64,000 nt of DNA from Achromobacter sp. UMC71 (GTDB lineage Bacteria > Pseudomonadota > Gammaproteobacteria > Burkholderiales > Burkholderiaceae_B). Location: positions 62,001-126,000 of the forward strand of contig NZ_LZZT01000028.1 of the NCBI RefSeq assembly GCF_014170305.1, read 5' to 3'. The translations under genes and the position numbers were made by a program. Of this stretch, positions 37,627 through 48,658 are shown in pieces (position 1 is the stretch's first letter; each line of letters starts with the position of its first letter). The notes beneath the pieces were generated by a model, which saw nothing but the letters and a program-made list of their open reading frames with translations, ran no database searches and was not told the DNA's origin.

Positions 37627-38781
37627 CTACTGCTGCAATTTCCACTTGCCGCCGGCCACGGTCGCCATGACCAGCGCGCGCTCGTCCAGGCCGTTGTGGT
37701 CGGTGGCGCTCATGTTGACCACGCCCGTGGCGGTGGGCAGGTTTTTCACGTTTTCCAACGCGTCGCGCAGCGCCGCCCGGAACTCGGGCGTACCGGGCTT
37801 GGCCGCCTTCAGCGCCACGGGCACGGCCTGTTGCAGCAGCAGGCCTACATCCCAGGTGTAGGCGGCGAATAGGGACACGCTGCCCGGGCCATTGGCGGCC
37901 TCGTACTTCTTGGCAAAGGCCTGCGCCGTGGCCTTGACCGGGTTGGTGTCGGGCAACAGGTCCGCCACCATCACCGGCCCGACCGGCACCCAGGCGCCGT
38001 CGCAGGCCGGGCCGCATACCCGCAGGAAATCATTGTTGGCCACGCCGTGGTTGAAATAGATCTTGCCCTGGTAGCCGCGCTCGCGCAGCGCCCGGGCCGG
38101 CATCGCCGCCGGCGTGCCCGACGCGCCTACCACCACCGCGTCCGGCGCGGCGCCCACCAACTTGAGCGTCTGCGCCACGGCCGAGGTATCGGTCGGCGCG
38201 AAGCTTTCCTTGCCCACGACCTCGATGCCGTGCTGCTTGGCCGCCTTTTCCACTTCCACCCAGAAGGTTTCGCCCAGAGCGTTGTTAAAGCCGATGAAGG
38301 CCAGCTTCTTGACGCCGTTGGCCGCCGCATGGCGGGCGATGCCCTCGGCCATCAGGGAATCGGAATGCGGCGTCTTGAACACCCAGCGGCGCTTGTCGTC
38401 CACCGGGTCGATCAGGCGCGCCGACGAGGCCAGCGTGATGACCGGCGTGGCGCCGGTGGCCACGGTGTCCAGCATGGCCATGGTGTTGGGCGTGGTGGAC
38501 GACCCGACGATCAGATCGACCTTGTTCTCGGAAATCAGCTTGTGGGAATTGCTGACCGCCCGGGTGGTGTCGGACGCGTCGTCCAGCACCACGTATTCCA
38601 CTTTCACGCCGCCGATCTCCGTGGGCAGCAGGCTGATGGTGTTGCGCTCGGGCATGCCCAGCGAGGCCTGGGGGCCGGTAGTGGACAGGGTGGCGCCGAT
38701 CTTCACTTGGGCCAGCGCGGGCGCGGCGGCCGCGACCAGCAGAGCCGCCAACGCGGCCTTCAAGGTGCAACGGGGGGTCAT
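37627..38781 (-). CDS. Branched-chain amino acid-type ABC transporter substrate-binding protein
   Basis: The product is 384 aa with a strong AAAGGAG site. It has a Sec signal peptide (residues 1-24, cleavage after ALA) and the LivK/Peripla_BP_6 fold, with KIGATLSTTGPQASLG, VVLDDASDTTRAV and NNDFLRVCGPACDG. Ligands of the family include amino acids, amides and aromatic acids. No permease or ATPase is adjacent; it is next to a flavin reductase and an LLM oxidoreductase, so it may import their substrate. Confidence 0.9.
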   Translation of the reverse strand: MTPRCTLKAALAALLVAAAAPALAQVKIGATLSTTGPQASLGMPERNTISLLPTEIGGVKVEYVVLDDASDTTRAVSNSHKLISENKVDLIVGSSTTPNTMAMLDTVATGATPVITLASSARLIDPVDDKRRWVFKTPHSDSLMAEGIARHAAANGVKKLAFIGFNNALGETFWVEVEKAAKQHGIEVVGKESFAPTDTSAVAQTLKLVGAAPDAVVVGASGTPAAMPARALRERGYQGKIYFNHGVANNDFLRVCGPACDGAWVPVGPVMVADLLPDTNPVKATAQAFAKKYEAANGPGSVSLFAAYTWDVGLLLQQAVPVALKAAKPGTPEFRAALRDALENVKNLPTATGVVNMSATDHNGLDERALVMATVAGGKWKLQQ

Positions 38782-38846
38782 GGGCAGTCTCCTTTGGGGC
38801 GCGGATATCGTTATGCGTCATGCCGATCCGCTACGGCGTGTAAGGG

Positions 38847-39350
38847 TTATACGACGGGAACGCCTCCGTGCGGCAGAAAAGCCCCGTTGTGGAAAACCAG
38901 GGCGCCGCCGTCATCATCAGGCGAGTGCAGGCGCAGCACCTCGCCGATCAGCACGGCGTGGTCGCCCACTTCCAGCACCTGGCGGGTCGCGCACTCGAAC
39001 CGGGCCGCGCAATCGTCGAACACGGGAATGCCGTCCTGCCCGGCATACCAGGCCAGCCCGGCGTAGCGATCGGCCACCGGCTGCGAGAACACCCGGGCCA
39101 ACTCGCGCTGCGGCGCCCCCAGCACATGGACGGCGAAGCCGCCTCGCGAGGTGAAATCGGCGTAGTGCATGCTGGCGCGGCGCAGGCTCCAAAGCACCAG
39201 CGGCGGCTCCAGCGAGACCGAGGCGAAGGAATTCACGGTCAGGCCGATCGGACCATGGGCGCCCGCGGCGGTCACCACGGTGACGCCGGTGGCGTAACGC
39301 CCCAGGGCCCGCCGCAGACGGGCGGGGCTGAGATCAAGAGTGGCGCTCAT
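38847..39350 (-). CDS. Flavin reductase (NADH:FMN oxidoreductase) domain protein
   Basis: The product is 167 aa from the ATG at 39350, chosen for GGAG 6 bases upstream; an ATG at 39371 would add seven residues. It opens with RLRRALGRYATGVTVVTA and GLTVNSFASVSLEPPLVLWSL, the FMN-binding signature of the HpaC/flavin reductase family, with H/D motif AGLAWYAGQDGIPVFDD later. It probably supplies reduced FMN to the adjacent LLM monooxygenase. Confidence 0.92.
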   Translation of the reverse strand: MSATLDLSPARLRRALGRYATGVTVVTAAGAHGPIGLTVNSFASVSLEPPLVLWSLRRASMHYADFTSRGGFAVHVLGAPQRELARVFSQPVADRYAGLAWYAGQDGIPVFDDCAARFECATRQVLEVGDHAVLIGEVLRLHSPDDDGGALVFHNGAFLPHGGVPVV

Positions 39351-39393
39351 GGCGGCTCCGGCGGTGGACATCTGGCGGGCGGGCGCCCCGCGC

Positions 39394-40407
39394 TCAGGCT
39401 GGCAGGCGGTCCTGCGCCCGTACGCCCGACAGCGGCAGGGCCTCGGTCATCAGGCGCTGCATCGAATCGAGCACCTGGTCCTGCGGCATCAGGCCGAAAT
39501 TGTGCAGGCTCATCACGTGGTCCAGGCCCATGTCGGCCAGCCGCGCCAGCTTGTCGGCCACGGTGCGGGGCGAACCGAACAGCGACAGGCCGCTGGCGAT
39601 GATGTCGTCGTAGACCTGCTTGCGCGCGTACAGCCGGGTGTCCACGTACAGGTCGAAGGCGCGGGCGGCGCGCTCGCGGGCCTGCTCGTCGGTGGCGGCC
39701 ACATGGGTGTGCAGCGCCACCGCGGCCATGCCTGTCGCGTCCTCGATGCCCGCCTCGGCCAGGCCGCGGCGGTAGTCCTGCATCATCAGGCCGATCTCTT
39801 CGAAGTTATCCACCGCGGCGTAGGGCACGAACAGCATGCGGCGCCCTTGCCGGCCCACGTGATAGGCCGCCTCGCGGCGCAGGATCGCCACGTATACGGG
39901 CACCGGCTGCTGTACCGGCTGCACATTGATCCGGACCTCGCGGATCATATTGAACTTGCCTTCGTGGCTGACCCGTTCGCCGGACAGCAGGCGCTCGACC
40001 AGCATCAGGTTTTCGTCAAAGCGCTCGCGCTTGACCGCGGGATCGACGCCGTAGCCCTCGAACTCGTGCTTCAGGTAGCCCGACCCCACGCCCAGCGACA
40101 GCCTGCCTTGCGAAAGCTGGTCCACCAAGGCATAGTTTTCCGCCACCGTCAGGGGGTTGTGGAAGGTCAGGATCGAAATCGCGGTGCCCAGCCGCAGCCG
40201 CGTCGTCTGCTGCGACAGCGCTGCCAGGAACACCGCCGGATTGGGCACCGCGCCGTATTCATGAAAGTGGTGTTCGGCCACCCAGAAGGTGTCGTAGCCC
40301 AGGCGTTCGGCTTGGCGCGCCTGCTCCAGCACCTGGCTGTAAAGCTGGCCCAGGCTGCGGGGCTGGTCGGGGTAATGGTCCTGCACCGAGAAGATGGACA
40401 GCTTCAT
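39394..40407 (-). CDS. LLM-class (luciferase-like) flavin-dependent monooxygenase
   Basis: The product is 337 aa from the ATG at 40407 (MKLSIFSVQDHYPDQ). It has the bacterial-luciferase fold signatures AERLGYDTFWVAEHHFHEYG, LRLGTAISILTFHNP and GRLSLGVGSGY. These enzymes need FMNH2 from a partner reductase, and one lies just downstream. The substrate is unknown. It is divergent from an IclR regulator, 79 bases away. Confidence 0.92.
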   Translation of the reverse strand: MKLSIFSVQDHYPDQPRSLGQLYSQVLEQARQAERLGYDTFWVAEHHFHEYGAVPNPAVFLAALSQQTTRLRLGTAISILTFHNPLTVAENYALVDQLSQGRLSLGVGSGYLKHEFEGYGVDPAVKRERFDENLMLVERLLSGERVSHEGKFNMIREVRINVQPVQQPVPVYVAILRREAAYHVGRQGRRMLFVPYAAVDNFEEIGLMMQDYRRGLAEAGIEDATGMAAVALHTHVAATDEQARERAARAFDLYVDTRLYARKQVYDDIIASGLSLFGSPRTVADKLARLADMGLDHVMSLHNFGLMPQDQVLDSMQRLMTEALPLSGVRAQDRLPA

Positions 40408-40486
40408 GTTTTGTCTCCGTATTTGTCCGCGGCGGCGCGCTGATGTATTTTTTAGTGATACACGTATTCTAATAAGAGACGAACCA
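40408..40486. promoter_or_regulatory. Divergent promoter of the LLM cluster and iclR
   Basis: The 79 bases contain an AT-rich core at 40442-40475. GTAT-N9-ATAC (about 40445-40461) is an imperfect dyad of the size bound by IclR-type regulators, followed by CGTATTCTAATAAG that could hold a -10 for iclR. An IclR operator here is inferred. Confidence 0.45.
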
Positions 40487-41323
40487 ATGTCAACAGACAG
40501 CAGCACCGGCATCCAGTCGGCCGAAATCGCCCTGGACGTTCTGACCCGGCTGGCCGAACTGGGCGGCGCCGTGTCGGTGTCCGAACTGGGCCGCAGCCTG
40601 GACATGCCCCGGGCCAAGGCGCACCGCTACCTGGTGTCGCTGGAGCGGCGCGGCTATGTCGAGCAGGATCCCGCCAGCGCCCGCTACCGGCTCGGCCCCC
40701 AGGCCCTGCACACCGGGCTGGCAGCGCTGGCCGAGGTGGATTTCGTGAAACTGGCGGCCGGCTGCCTGGAAGACCTGAGCGCCGCCATCGGCCAGACCGT
40801 CTTCATTTCCGTCTGGGGCCAGCATGGCCCCACCATCGTGCAATGGCGCGACGCCCGGCTGCCCGTCACGGTAAACGTGCGGGTCGGCTCGGTGCTGCCG
40901 CTGCTCAACAGCGCCACCGGCCGCGTCTTCGCGGCCTGGCTGCCCGAGGCGTCGGTGCTGCCGCGCGCGCTGGCGGAATGGGATGCGGCGCAGCGCCAGG
41001 GCGCCGACGCGGCGAGCCTGCTGGGCGATCCCGCCAGCCCGCCCCTGACGGCCGCCGACACCGTCGACCCCGCCGGGGCCCTGCGGCGACGCTGGCTCGC
41101 CACCCGCGAACGCGGCTATGCCAGCGTCAGCGGCCACCTGCTGCACGGCATCGACTCGGCGGCGCTACCGGTGCTGGACGCCCAGGGCCAACTGGCCGGG
41201 GCCATCACCGGCCTGGGCCTGCACGGCGGCTTTGACCTGTCGCCGGACGGGGCGCCGCTGCGCGCGCTGGCCGCGGCGGCGGCCGACTGCTCGCGCCGGC
41301 TGGGCTGGCGCGGCGGGCGCTGA
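40487..41323 (+). CDS. IclR family transcriptional regulator
   Basis: The product is 278 aa from the ATG at 40487. The winged helix-turn-helix occupies residues ~10-70 (VSVSELGRSLDMPRAKAHRYLVSLERRGYV, split), and the effector domain residues ~85-275 (SVLPLLNSATGRVFAAWLP, RERGYASV). IclR proteins usually sense a catabolic substrate. It probably controls the divergent LLM monooxygenase/flavin reductase/binding-protein genes. Confidence 0.93.
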   Translation: MSTDSSTGIQSAEIALDVLTRLAELGGAVSVSELGRSLDMPRAKAHRYLVSLERRGYVEQDPASARYRLGPQALHTGLAALAEVDFVKLAAGCLEDLSAAIGQTVFISVWGQHGPTIVQWRDARLPVTVNVRVGSVLPLLNSATGRVFAAWLPEASVLPRALAEWDAAQRQGADAASLLGDPASPPLTAADTVDPAGALRRRWLATRERGYASVSGHLLHGIDSAALPVLDAQGQLAGAITGLGLHGGFDLSPDGAPLRALAAAAADCSRRLGWRGGR

Positions 41324-41390
41324 ATCGGCCTTGCCCCGGCCCGGCCAGCCGCCCTTTTTCCCGGCCCCTTTACAATACCGAGTTGCCCCT

Positions 41391-41420
41391 GAGCCGGCCC
41401 CCGGGCCTGGCTCGTTTTTT
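41391..41420 (+). terminator. Terminator hairpin between iclR and queA, possibly in the queA leader
   Basis: GAGCC/GGCTC with an inner GCCC/GGGC helix is followed by six T (41415-41420). A TACAAT hexamer at 41371-41376 lies just upstream. If that is the queA promoter the terminator would be in the queA leader; otherwise it simply ends iclR. Confidence 0.65.
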
Positions 41421-41493
41421 CGCCGCCCCATTGCCGGCGGCCCGGCGCCCCGCGGCGACCCTCGCCACGCCAGCCCCCTGATACCGATATCCC

Positions 41494-43682
<2,189 letters not shown>

Positions 43683-43742
43683 AATCCCAGACGGCGCCAC
43701 GCCCGAGTAAAAGGCGGGCGCGCGCAGTGCCAGGACCCGCGC

Positions 43743-43854
43743 TAGAATCGCCGCCCCGCCGCCGGGCCGCCCCAAGGCGGGGCAGCCCCCTCGGGGGGCA
43801 GCTAGCGCACGAAGTGCGCGCGGCGTGGGGGTCCAAGTACCCGCGGCGTGGGGG
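43743..43854. repeat. REP-like cluster of small hairpins upstream of yajC
   Basis: Three consecutive perfect hairpins lie at 43769-43783 (GCCCC/GGGGC), 43785-43799 (GCCCCC/GGGGGC) and 43805-43819 (GCGCAC/GTGCGC). They are followed by a 12-base direct repeat GCGGCGTGGGGG at 43820-43831 and 43843-43854. The arrangement resembles intergenic repeats widespread in Burkholderiales, which I recognise by style only. It separates tgt from the yajC promoter. Confidence 0.6.
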
Positions 43855-43867
43855 CCTTAAACCTCGC

Positions 43868-43873
43868 TACAAT
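43868..43873 (+). promoter_or_regulatory. Putative -10 element of the yajC-secD-secF operon
   Basis: TACAAT (one mismatch to TATAAT) lies 106 bases before the yajC start, after the hairpin repeat. No convincing -35 was found. Confidence 0.35.
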
Positions 43874-43978
43874 AGTCGGCTTGCCCTATCCATGGCTCGC
43901 GCGGGGATGGGCGCAGAACAAGATCGACGACAGCTCGATACAAACAAACCCAAACAGACTAATACGCAGGAGAATTAC

Positions 43979-44320
43979 ATGTCCGCTATCGATACCGCCA
44001 GCCTCGTCGTGGCCCAGGCTGCCCCCGAAGGCAACGCGCTGATGGGCATGCTGCCCATCATCCTGATGTTCGTGATCCTCTACTTCCTGATGATCCGTCC
44101 CCAGATGAAGCGCCAGAAGGAACACCGCAATCTGATCGCCGCCCTGGCCAAGGGCGACGAGGTCGTCACCGCCGGCGGCATGCTCGGCAAGGTCACCAAG
44201 GTGAACGACAGCTACGTCACCGTCGAAGTCTCCGAACTGGCCGACAAGCCGGTCGAAGTCATCATGCAGAAGTCGTCGGTCTCGACCGTTCTGCCCAAGG
44301 GAACCATCAAGGCCCTGTAA
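43979..44320 (+). CDS. yajC: Preprotein translocase subunit YajC
   Basis: The product is 113 aa from the ATG at 43979 with a GGAG site. One membrane segment (MLPIILMFVILYFLMIRPQMKRQKEH, in two parts, residues ~24-45) is followed by a cytosolic domain with GDEVVTAGGMLGKV, the YajC signature. It associates with SecDF-SecYEG. secD follows 112 bases later. Confidence 0.96.
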   Translation: MSAIDTASLVVAQAAPEGNALMGMLPIILMFVILYFLMIRPQMKRQKEHRNLIAALAKGDEVVTAGGMLGKVTKVNDSYVTVEVSELADKPVEVIMQKSSVSTVLPKGTIKAL

Positions 44321-44432
44321 GCGTCCCATAGGAGCGCCGCCGGGCCCCAGGGCACGGGCGGCGCCGCTGCGCCGCCCGCCGCGCCCGTCGCCCGGGCGGT
44401 CCTTTCATCACTCTTACATGAAGTAGCCGGCA

Positions 44433-46313
44433 ATGAACCGCTATCCCCTCTGGAAGTACATTACGGTCCTGATTGCGGTCTTTATTGGCCTGCTCTATAC
44501 GCTTCCCAATTTCTACGGCGAGTCCCCCGCCGTCCAGGTTTCCAGCGCCAAGGCCACCATCAAGGTGGATACGGCCATGCTGAACCGGGTCGAGCAGGTG
44601 CTGGCCGACGCCAAGATCCCCAACGAAGGGGTCTACTACGAACAGAACGGCACGCTCGGCACCGTGCGCGCCCGCTTTACGTCGACCGACCTGCAACTGC
44701 AGGCCCGCGACCTGATCGACAAATCCCTCAATACCGTCCAGGGCGATCCCCACTACACCGTGGCGCTGAACCTGCTGCCCGCGTCGCCCACCTGGATGCG
44801 CGCCATGGGCTGGTTCGCTCCCAAGCCCATGTACCTGGGCCTGGACCTGCGCGGCGGCGTGCACTTCCTGCTGCAAGTGGACATGCAGGGCGCCCTGACC
44901 GCCCGCTACGACTCCCTGTCCGCCGACGTGCGCTCGGTGCTGCGCGACCAGAAGGTCAACGTGGCCGGCGTCGAACGCTCGGGCATGGGCGTAGCCGCCA
45001 CCTTCGCCAACGCGCAAGACCGCGACCGCGCCATCTCGACCCTGCGCACGCGCCTGCCCGACCTGGAATTCACCGAAAGCGAAGAAAACGGCAAGCTCCT
45101 GCTGATGGGCGCGCTGAACCCAGCCGCGGTCACCCGCGTGCAGGACTCGGCCCTGAAGCAGAACATCAACACGCTGCACAACCGTATCAACGAGCTGGGC
45201 GTGGCCGAACCGGTCATCCAGCAACAGGGTTCGGACCGCATCGTGGTGCAACTGCCCGGCGTGCAGGACGTGGCCAAGGCCAAGGAACTGCTGGGCCGCA
45301 CCGCCACGCTTGAAATCCGCATGGTCGACGACTCCCCCGCGGCGCAAGCCGCGCTGCTGGGCGGCTCGGTGCCGTTCGGCCTGGAGCGCTACTCCGACCG
45401 CGACGGCCGCCCGATCCTGGTGCGCCGCCAGGTGGTCCTGACCGGTGAAAACCTGCAGGACGCCCAACCCGGCCGCGATTCGCAGACCCAGCAGGCCGCC
45501 GTTCACCTGACGCTGGACTCCAAGGGCGCCCGCATCTTCCGCGACGTCACCCGCGACAACATCGGCAAGCGCATGGCCATCCTGCTGTTCGAAAACGGCA
45601 AGGGCGAGGTCGTGACGGCCCCCGTCATCCGCAGCGAAATCGCCGGCGGCCAGGTGCAGATCTCGGGCAGCATGAGCTCCGAAGAAGCCGCCGATACCGC
45701 CCTGCTGCTGCGCGCCGGCGCGCTGGCCGCGCCGATGTCGATCATCGAAGAACGCACCATCGGCCCGAGCCTGGGCGCCGACAACATCTCGAAGGGCTTC
45801 CATTCGACGCTGTACGGCTTCCTGGCCATCGCGGTCTTCATCATCCTCTACTACCACCTGTTCGGCGTGTTCTCCACCATCGGCCTGACCCTGAACGTGC
45901 TGCTGCTGCTGGCGCTGCTGTCGATGCTGCAGGCCACGCTGACGCTGCCGGGCATCGCGGCTATCGCGCTGACACTGGGGATGGCGATTGACTCGAACGT
46001 GCTGATCAACGAGCGGATACGGGAAGAACTGCGCGCCGGGGCGTCGCCGCAGCAGGCGATCCACCACGGTTTCGAACGCGCGTGGGGCACCATTCTCGAC
46101 TCCAACCTCACCACGCTGATTGTCGGCCTGGCCCTGCTGGCATTCGGTTCCGGTCCCATCCGCGGCTTCGCGGTGGTGCATTGCCTGGGCATCCTGACCT
46201 CGATGTTCTCGTCCGTCGTGGGCGTGCGCGCGCTGGCCAACCTCTGGTACGGCCGCAAGAAGAAGCTCACGTCGATTTCCATCGGCGAAGTCTGGAAGCC
46301 GAAGACCAACTGA
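44433..46313 (+). CDS. secD: Protein translocase subunit SecD
   Basis: The product is 626 aa, normal length. An N-terminal membrane segment (WKYITVLIAVFIGLLYTLPN), the LGLDLRGGVHFLLQVD motif, a large periplasmic domain (~residues 45-445) and five C-terminal membrane segments with GMAIDSNVLINERIREELR are present. It uses the proton gradient to help pull exported proteins across the inner membrane. It is co-transcribed with yajC and secF. Confidence 0.98.
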   Translation: MNRYPLWKYITVLIAVFIGLLYTLPNFYGESPAVQVSSAKATIKVDTAMLNRVEQVLADAKIPNEGVYYEQNGTLGTVRARFTSTDLQLQARDLIDKSLNTVQGDPHYTVALNLLPASPTWMRAMGWFAPKPMYLGLDLRGGVHFLLQVDMQGALTARYDSLSADVRSVLRDQKVNVAGVERSGMGVAATFANAQDRDRAISTLRTRLPDLEFTESEENGKLLLMGALNPAAVTRVQDSALKQNINTLHNRINELGVAEPVIQQQGSDRIVVQLPGVQDVAKAKELLGRTATLEIRMVDDSPAAQAALLGGSVPFGLERYSDRDGRPILVRRQVVLTGENLQDAQPGRDSQTQQAAVHLTLDSKGARIFRDVTRDNIGKRMAILLFENGKGEVVTAPVIRSEIAGGQVQISGSMSSEEAADTALLLRAGALAAPMSIIEERTIGPSLGADNISKGFHSTLYGFLAIAVFIILYYHLFGVFSTIGLTLNVLLLLALLSMLQATLTLPGIAAIALTLGMAIDSNVLINERIREELRAGASPQQAIHHGFERAWGTILDSNLTTLIVGLALLAFGSGPIRGFAVVHCLGILTSMFSSVVGVRALANLWYGRKKKLTSISIGEVWKPKTN

Positions 46314-46364
46314 ACATGAGTGCGGGCGGCCAGGCCGCCCGCCGCTGACAAGCCAGGGCAAAAA

Positions 46365-47300
46365 ATGGAATTTTTCCGGATCCACCGCACCATCCCGTTC
46401 ATGCGCCACGCGCTGGTGCTGAACATCATCAGCCTCGTCACGTTCGTGGCGGCGGTCTTTTTCATCCTCACGCGCGGCTTCCACCTGTCGATCGAGTTCA
46501 CCGGCGGCACGGTCATGGAAGTCAACTACGCCCAGACGGCGCAGCTGGAAAGCGTGCGCGGCGTGGTCTCCAAGCTGGGCTACACCGACTTCCAGGTGCA
46601 GAACTTCGGCACCTCGCACGACGTCATGATCCGCCTGCCCCTGCAGGAAGGCCAGACGTCCGCCACCCAGAGCGAAACCGTCATGGCCGCTCTGAAGACC
46701 GCGGACCAGAGCGTGGAATTGCGCCGCGTCGAGTTCGTGGGCCCGCAGGTGGGCCAGGAGCTGCTGCACAACGGCCTGATGGCGCTGCTGGTCGTGGTCA
46801 TCGGCATCATGGTCTACCTGGGCTTCCGCTTTGAATGGAAGTTCGCCGTGGCCGGCGTGATCGCCAACCTGCACGACGTGGTGATCATCCTGGGCTTCTT
46901 CGCCTTCTTCCAGTGGGAATTCTCGCTGTCGGTGCTGGCGGGCGTGCTGGCGGTGCTGGGCTACTCCGTGAACGAATCCGTGGTCATCATGGACCGGATC
47001 CGCGAGAACTTCCGCAAGTACCGCAAGGCGGACGTGCACGAGGTCATCAACAGCGCCATCACGCAGACGATCTCGCGCACCATCATCACCCACGGCTCGA
47101 CCCAGATGATGGTGCTGGCCATGCTGTTCTTCGGCGGCCCCACCCTGCACTACTTCGCCATGGCCCTGACCATCGGCATCTGGTTCGGCATCTACTCGTC
47201 GGTGTTCGTCGCCGCCGCGCTGGCCATGTGGATGGGCGTCAAGCGCGAAGACCTGATCAAGCCGGTCAAGAAAGACGGCGAGGAAGGCGAAGCCGCCTGA
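46365..47300 (+). CDS. secF: Protein translocase subunit SecF
   Basis: The product is 311 aa from the ATG at 46365. FTGGTVMEV marks the first periplasmic domain, and GYSVNESVVIMDRIRENFR with TRTIITHGSTQ-type sequence (here SRTIITHGSTQ) marks the conserved membrane domain. Six membrane segments fit the SecF topology. It forms a complex with SecD. A strong terminator follows. Confidence 0.98.
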   Translation: MEFFRIHRTIPFMRHALVLNIISLVTFVAAVFFILTRGFHLSIEFTGGTVMEVNYAQTAQLESVRGVVSKLGYTDFQVQNFGTSHDVMIRLPLQEGQTSATQSETVMAALKTADQSVELRRVEFVGPQVGQELLHNGLMALLVVVIGIMVYLGFRFEWKFAVAGVIANLHDVVIILGFFAFFQWEFSLSVLAGVLAVLGYSVNESVVIMDRIRENFRKYRKADVHEVINSAITQTISRTIITHGSTQMMVLAMLFFGGPTLHYFAMALTIGIWFGIYSSVFVAAALAMWMGVKREDLIKPVKKDGEEGEAA

Positions 47301-47310
47301 TCTTTCCGCC

Positions 47311-47352
47311 CATAAAAAAACCCGTCGCATTTTGCGGCGGGTTTTTTTTATG
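47311..47352. terminator. Bidirectional terminator after secF
   Basis: AAAAAAACCCG-CGCA pairs with TGCG-CGGGTTTTTTT around a short loop; A- and T-tracts flank both sides, so it can stop transcription in both directions. Confidence 0.92.
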
Positions 47353-47487
47353 GGCGCTGCCGATGAGGGAGGCGTTCGCCGTCAGCACGAATAGTGCCTA
47401 GTCCTAGATGACGATACCTTGGATATATCCGTCACCGAAACGGTTGAAACGGGTAATGGCCCGCCATGGGCCGCACAAGAGGCAAGC

Positions 47488-47799
47488 ATGACAGGCAAAA
47501 CTGGCACGCTGAACGTTCTGTACGATCTCGGCCTGGACGATGCCGCCGATCTGACAGCCAGGGCGCAACTGGCCATCAAACTCAACGACCTGATCGACAA
47601 GCGCGGCCTCACACAAGCCGAAGTTGCAGCACTGACCGGCATGACCCAACCCAAGATCTCCCAGATTCGACATTACAAGCTGCGGAGTATCTCGCTTGAG
47701 CGGCTCATGCGAGCACTGGTTTCCTTGGACCAGCATGTCGAAATTCGTGTCCGGAAAGTACGTCAATCTGACGCCACCGGCATCAGCGTGGCAGCTTAA
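47488..47799 (+). CDS. HigA-type XRE helix-turn-helix protein, orphan antitoxin-like
   Basis: The product is 103 aa from the ATG at 47488 (AGAGG upstream); a TTG at 47421 would extend it. Residues ~30-80 form the HTH (GLTQAEVAALTGMTQPKISQI), with SLERLMRALVSLDQHVEIRV after it, the pattern of antitoxins paired with RelE/HigB-like toxins. No toxin gene is found in the ~135 bases upstream or the ~130 bases downstream, so it is an orphan or a remnant. Confidence 0.8.
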   Translation: MTGKTGTLNVLYDLGLDDAADLTARAQLAIKLNDLIDKRGLTQAEVAALTGMTQPKISQIRHYKLRSISLERLMRALVSLDQHVEIRVRKVRQSDATGISVAA

Positions 47800-47931
47800 G
47801 GTAGACCCAGACAGTAGACCTGGACAAAACTGCAGTACGCCGCCAGCGTCTCTCTGACCCTGCCACTGTACTGACCGCCCCCGCCCAGGTGTACGGGTAC
47901 GGTGTCCCTTGTATTCGATACCATAGGCGCC

Positions 47932-48609
47932 ATGAAACTCGTCCTTGATCATCTCGTCGTCGCCGCCGCCGACCTGGACAGCGGCACCCGCCATGTGGCC
48001 GACCTGCTGGGCATTGCGCCCGCGGGCGGCGGCGCGCATCCGCGCATGGGCACCCACAATCGGGTGCTGGGCATGGCGGGCGGCGTGTACCTGGAAGTCA
48101 TCGCCATCGACCCGGATGCGCCGGCGCCGCAACGGCCGCGCTGGTTCGGACTGGACCAGCCCGCCCTGCGCGCACGCCTGGCCGACGGCCCGTTCCTGGC
48201 GCATTGGGCGGCGCGCGTCGCAGCGCCTGACGACCTGTCCGACTGGCAGGCGCGGCACCCCGACCGCATCGCGCCCGCCATCCCCATGACGCGCGGCGAC
48301 CTGCGCTGGCGGCTTACGGTACCCGACGACGGCAGCCTGCCGGCCTGGCGCGAAGACGGCCAAGCCGCCGGCGCCGGTCTTCTGCCCACCCTGATCCAAT
48401 GGGACGTCGAGGCCTATCCCGGCGTCAGCCTGCCGCGCCAGCCGCTCACGCTGCTCTCGCTTACCGGCACCCATCCGCGCGCGGCGCTGCTGCACCAAGG
48501 GCTGGCATGGCTGGGGGCGGATCAGTTGATCACGGTCGAGCAGGCCGACGGTCCGCCGCGCCTTGCCGCCACTATCGACACGGCCCAGGGTACGAGAACC
48601 CTGACCTGA
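47932..48609 (+). CDS. Glyoxalase-like (VOC) domain protein
   Basis: The product is 225 aa from the ATG at 47932 (MKLVLDHLVVAAADLDSGT). The pattern HPRMGTHNRVLGMAGGVYLEVIAIDPDAP in the first 65 residues is that of the Glyoxalase_3-like family (PF13468 type). The function is unknown; these proteins often accompany small-molecule metabolism. It precedes the AlaX-like gene in the same direction. Confidence 0.85.
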   Translation: MKLVLDHLVVAAADLDSGTRHVADLLGIAPAGGGAHPRMGTHNRVLGMAGGVYLEVIAIDPDAPAPQRPRWFGLDQPALRARLADGPFLAHWAARVAAPDDLSDWQARHPDRIAPAIPMTRGDLRWRLTVPDDGSLPAWREDGQAAGAGLLPTLIQWDVEAYPGVSLPRQPLTLLSLTGTHPRAALLHQGLAWLGADQLITVEQADGPPRLAATIDTAQGTRTLT

Positions 48610-48658
48610 ACACGACCGAACCCACGGCCTGACGCCGCCACGGCCCGATCAAGCGGGC

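Noticed and set aside
41377-41493. preQ1 riboswitch before queA
   Set aside because: The leader shows a GC terminator hairpin but none of the conserved preQ1 aptamer bases that I know.
44307-47330. 1007-codon minus-strand reading frame opposite secD/secF
   Set aside because: secD and secF are unmistakable on the plus strand; the antisense product is low-complexity His/Gln/Asp-rich, an effect of high GC in third positions.
47353-47487. HigB/RelE-type toxin gene in front of the XRE protein
   Set aside because: The space is only ~135 bases and all frames contain early stops; no remnant with toxin residues was recognised.
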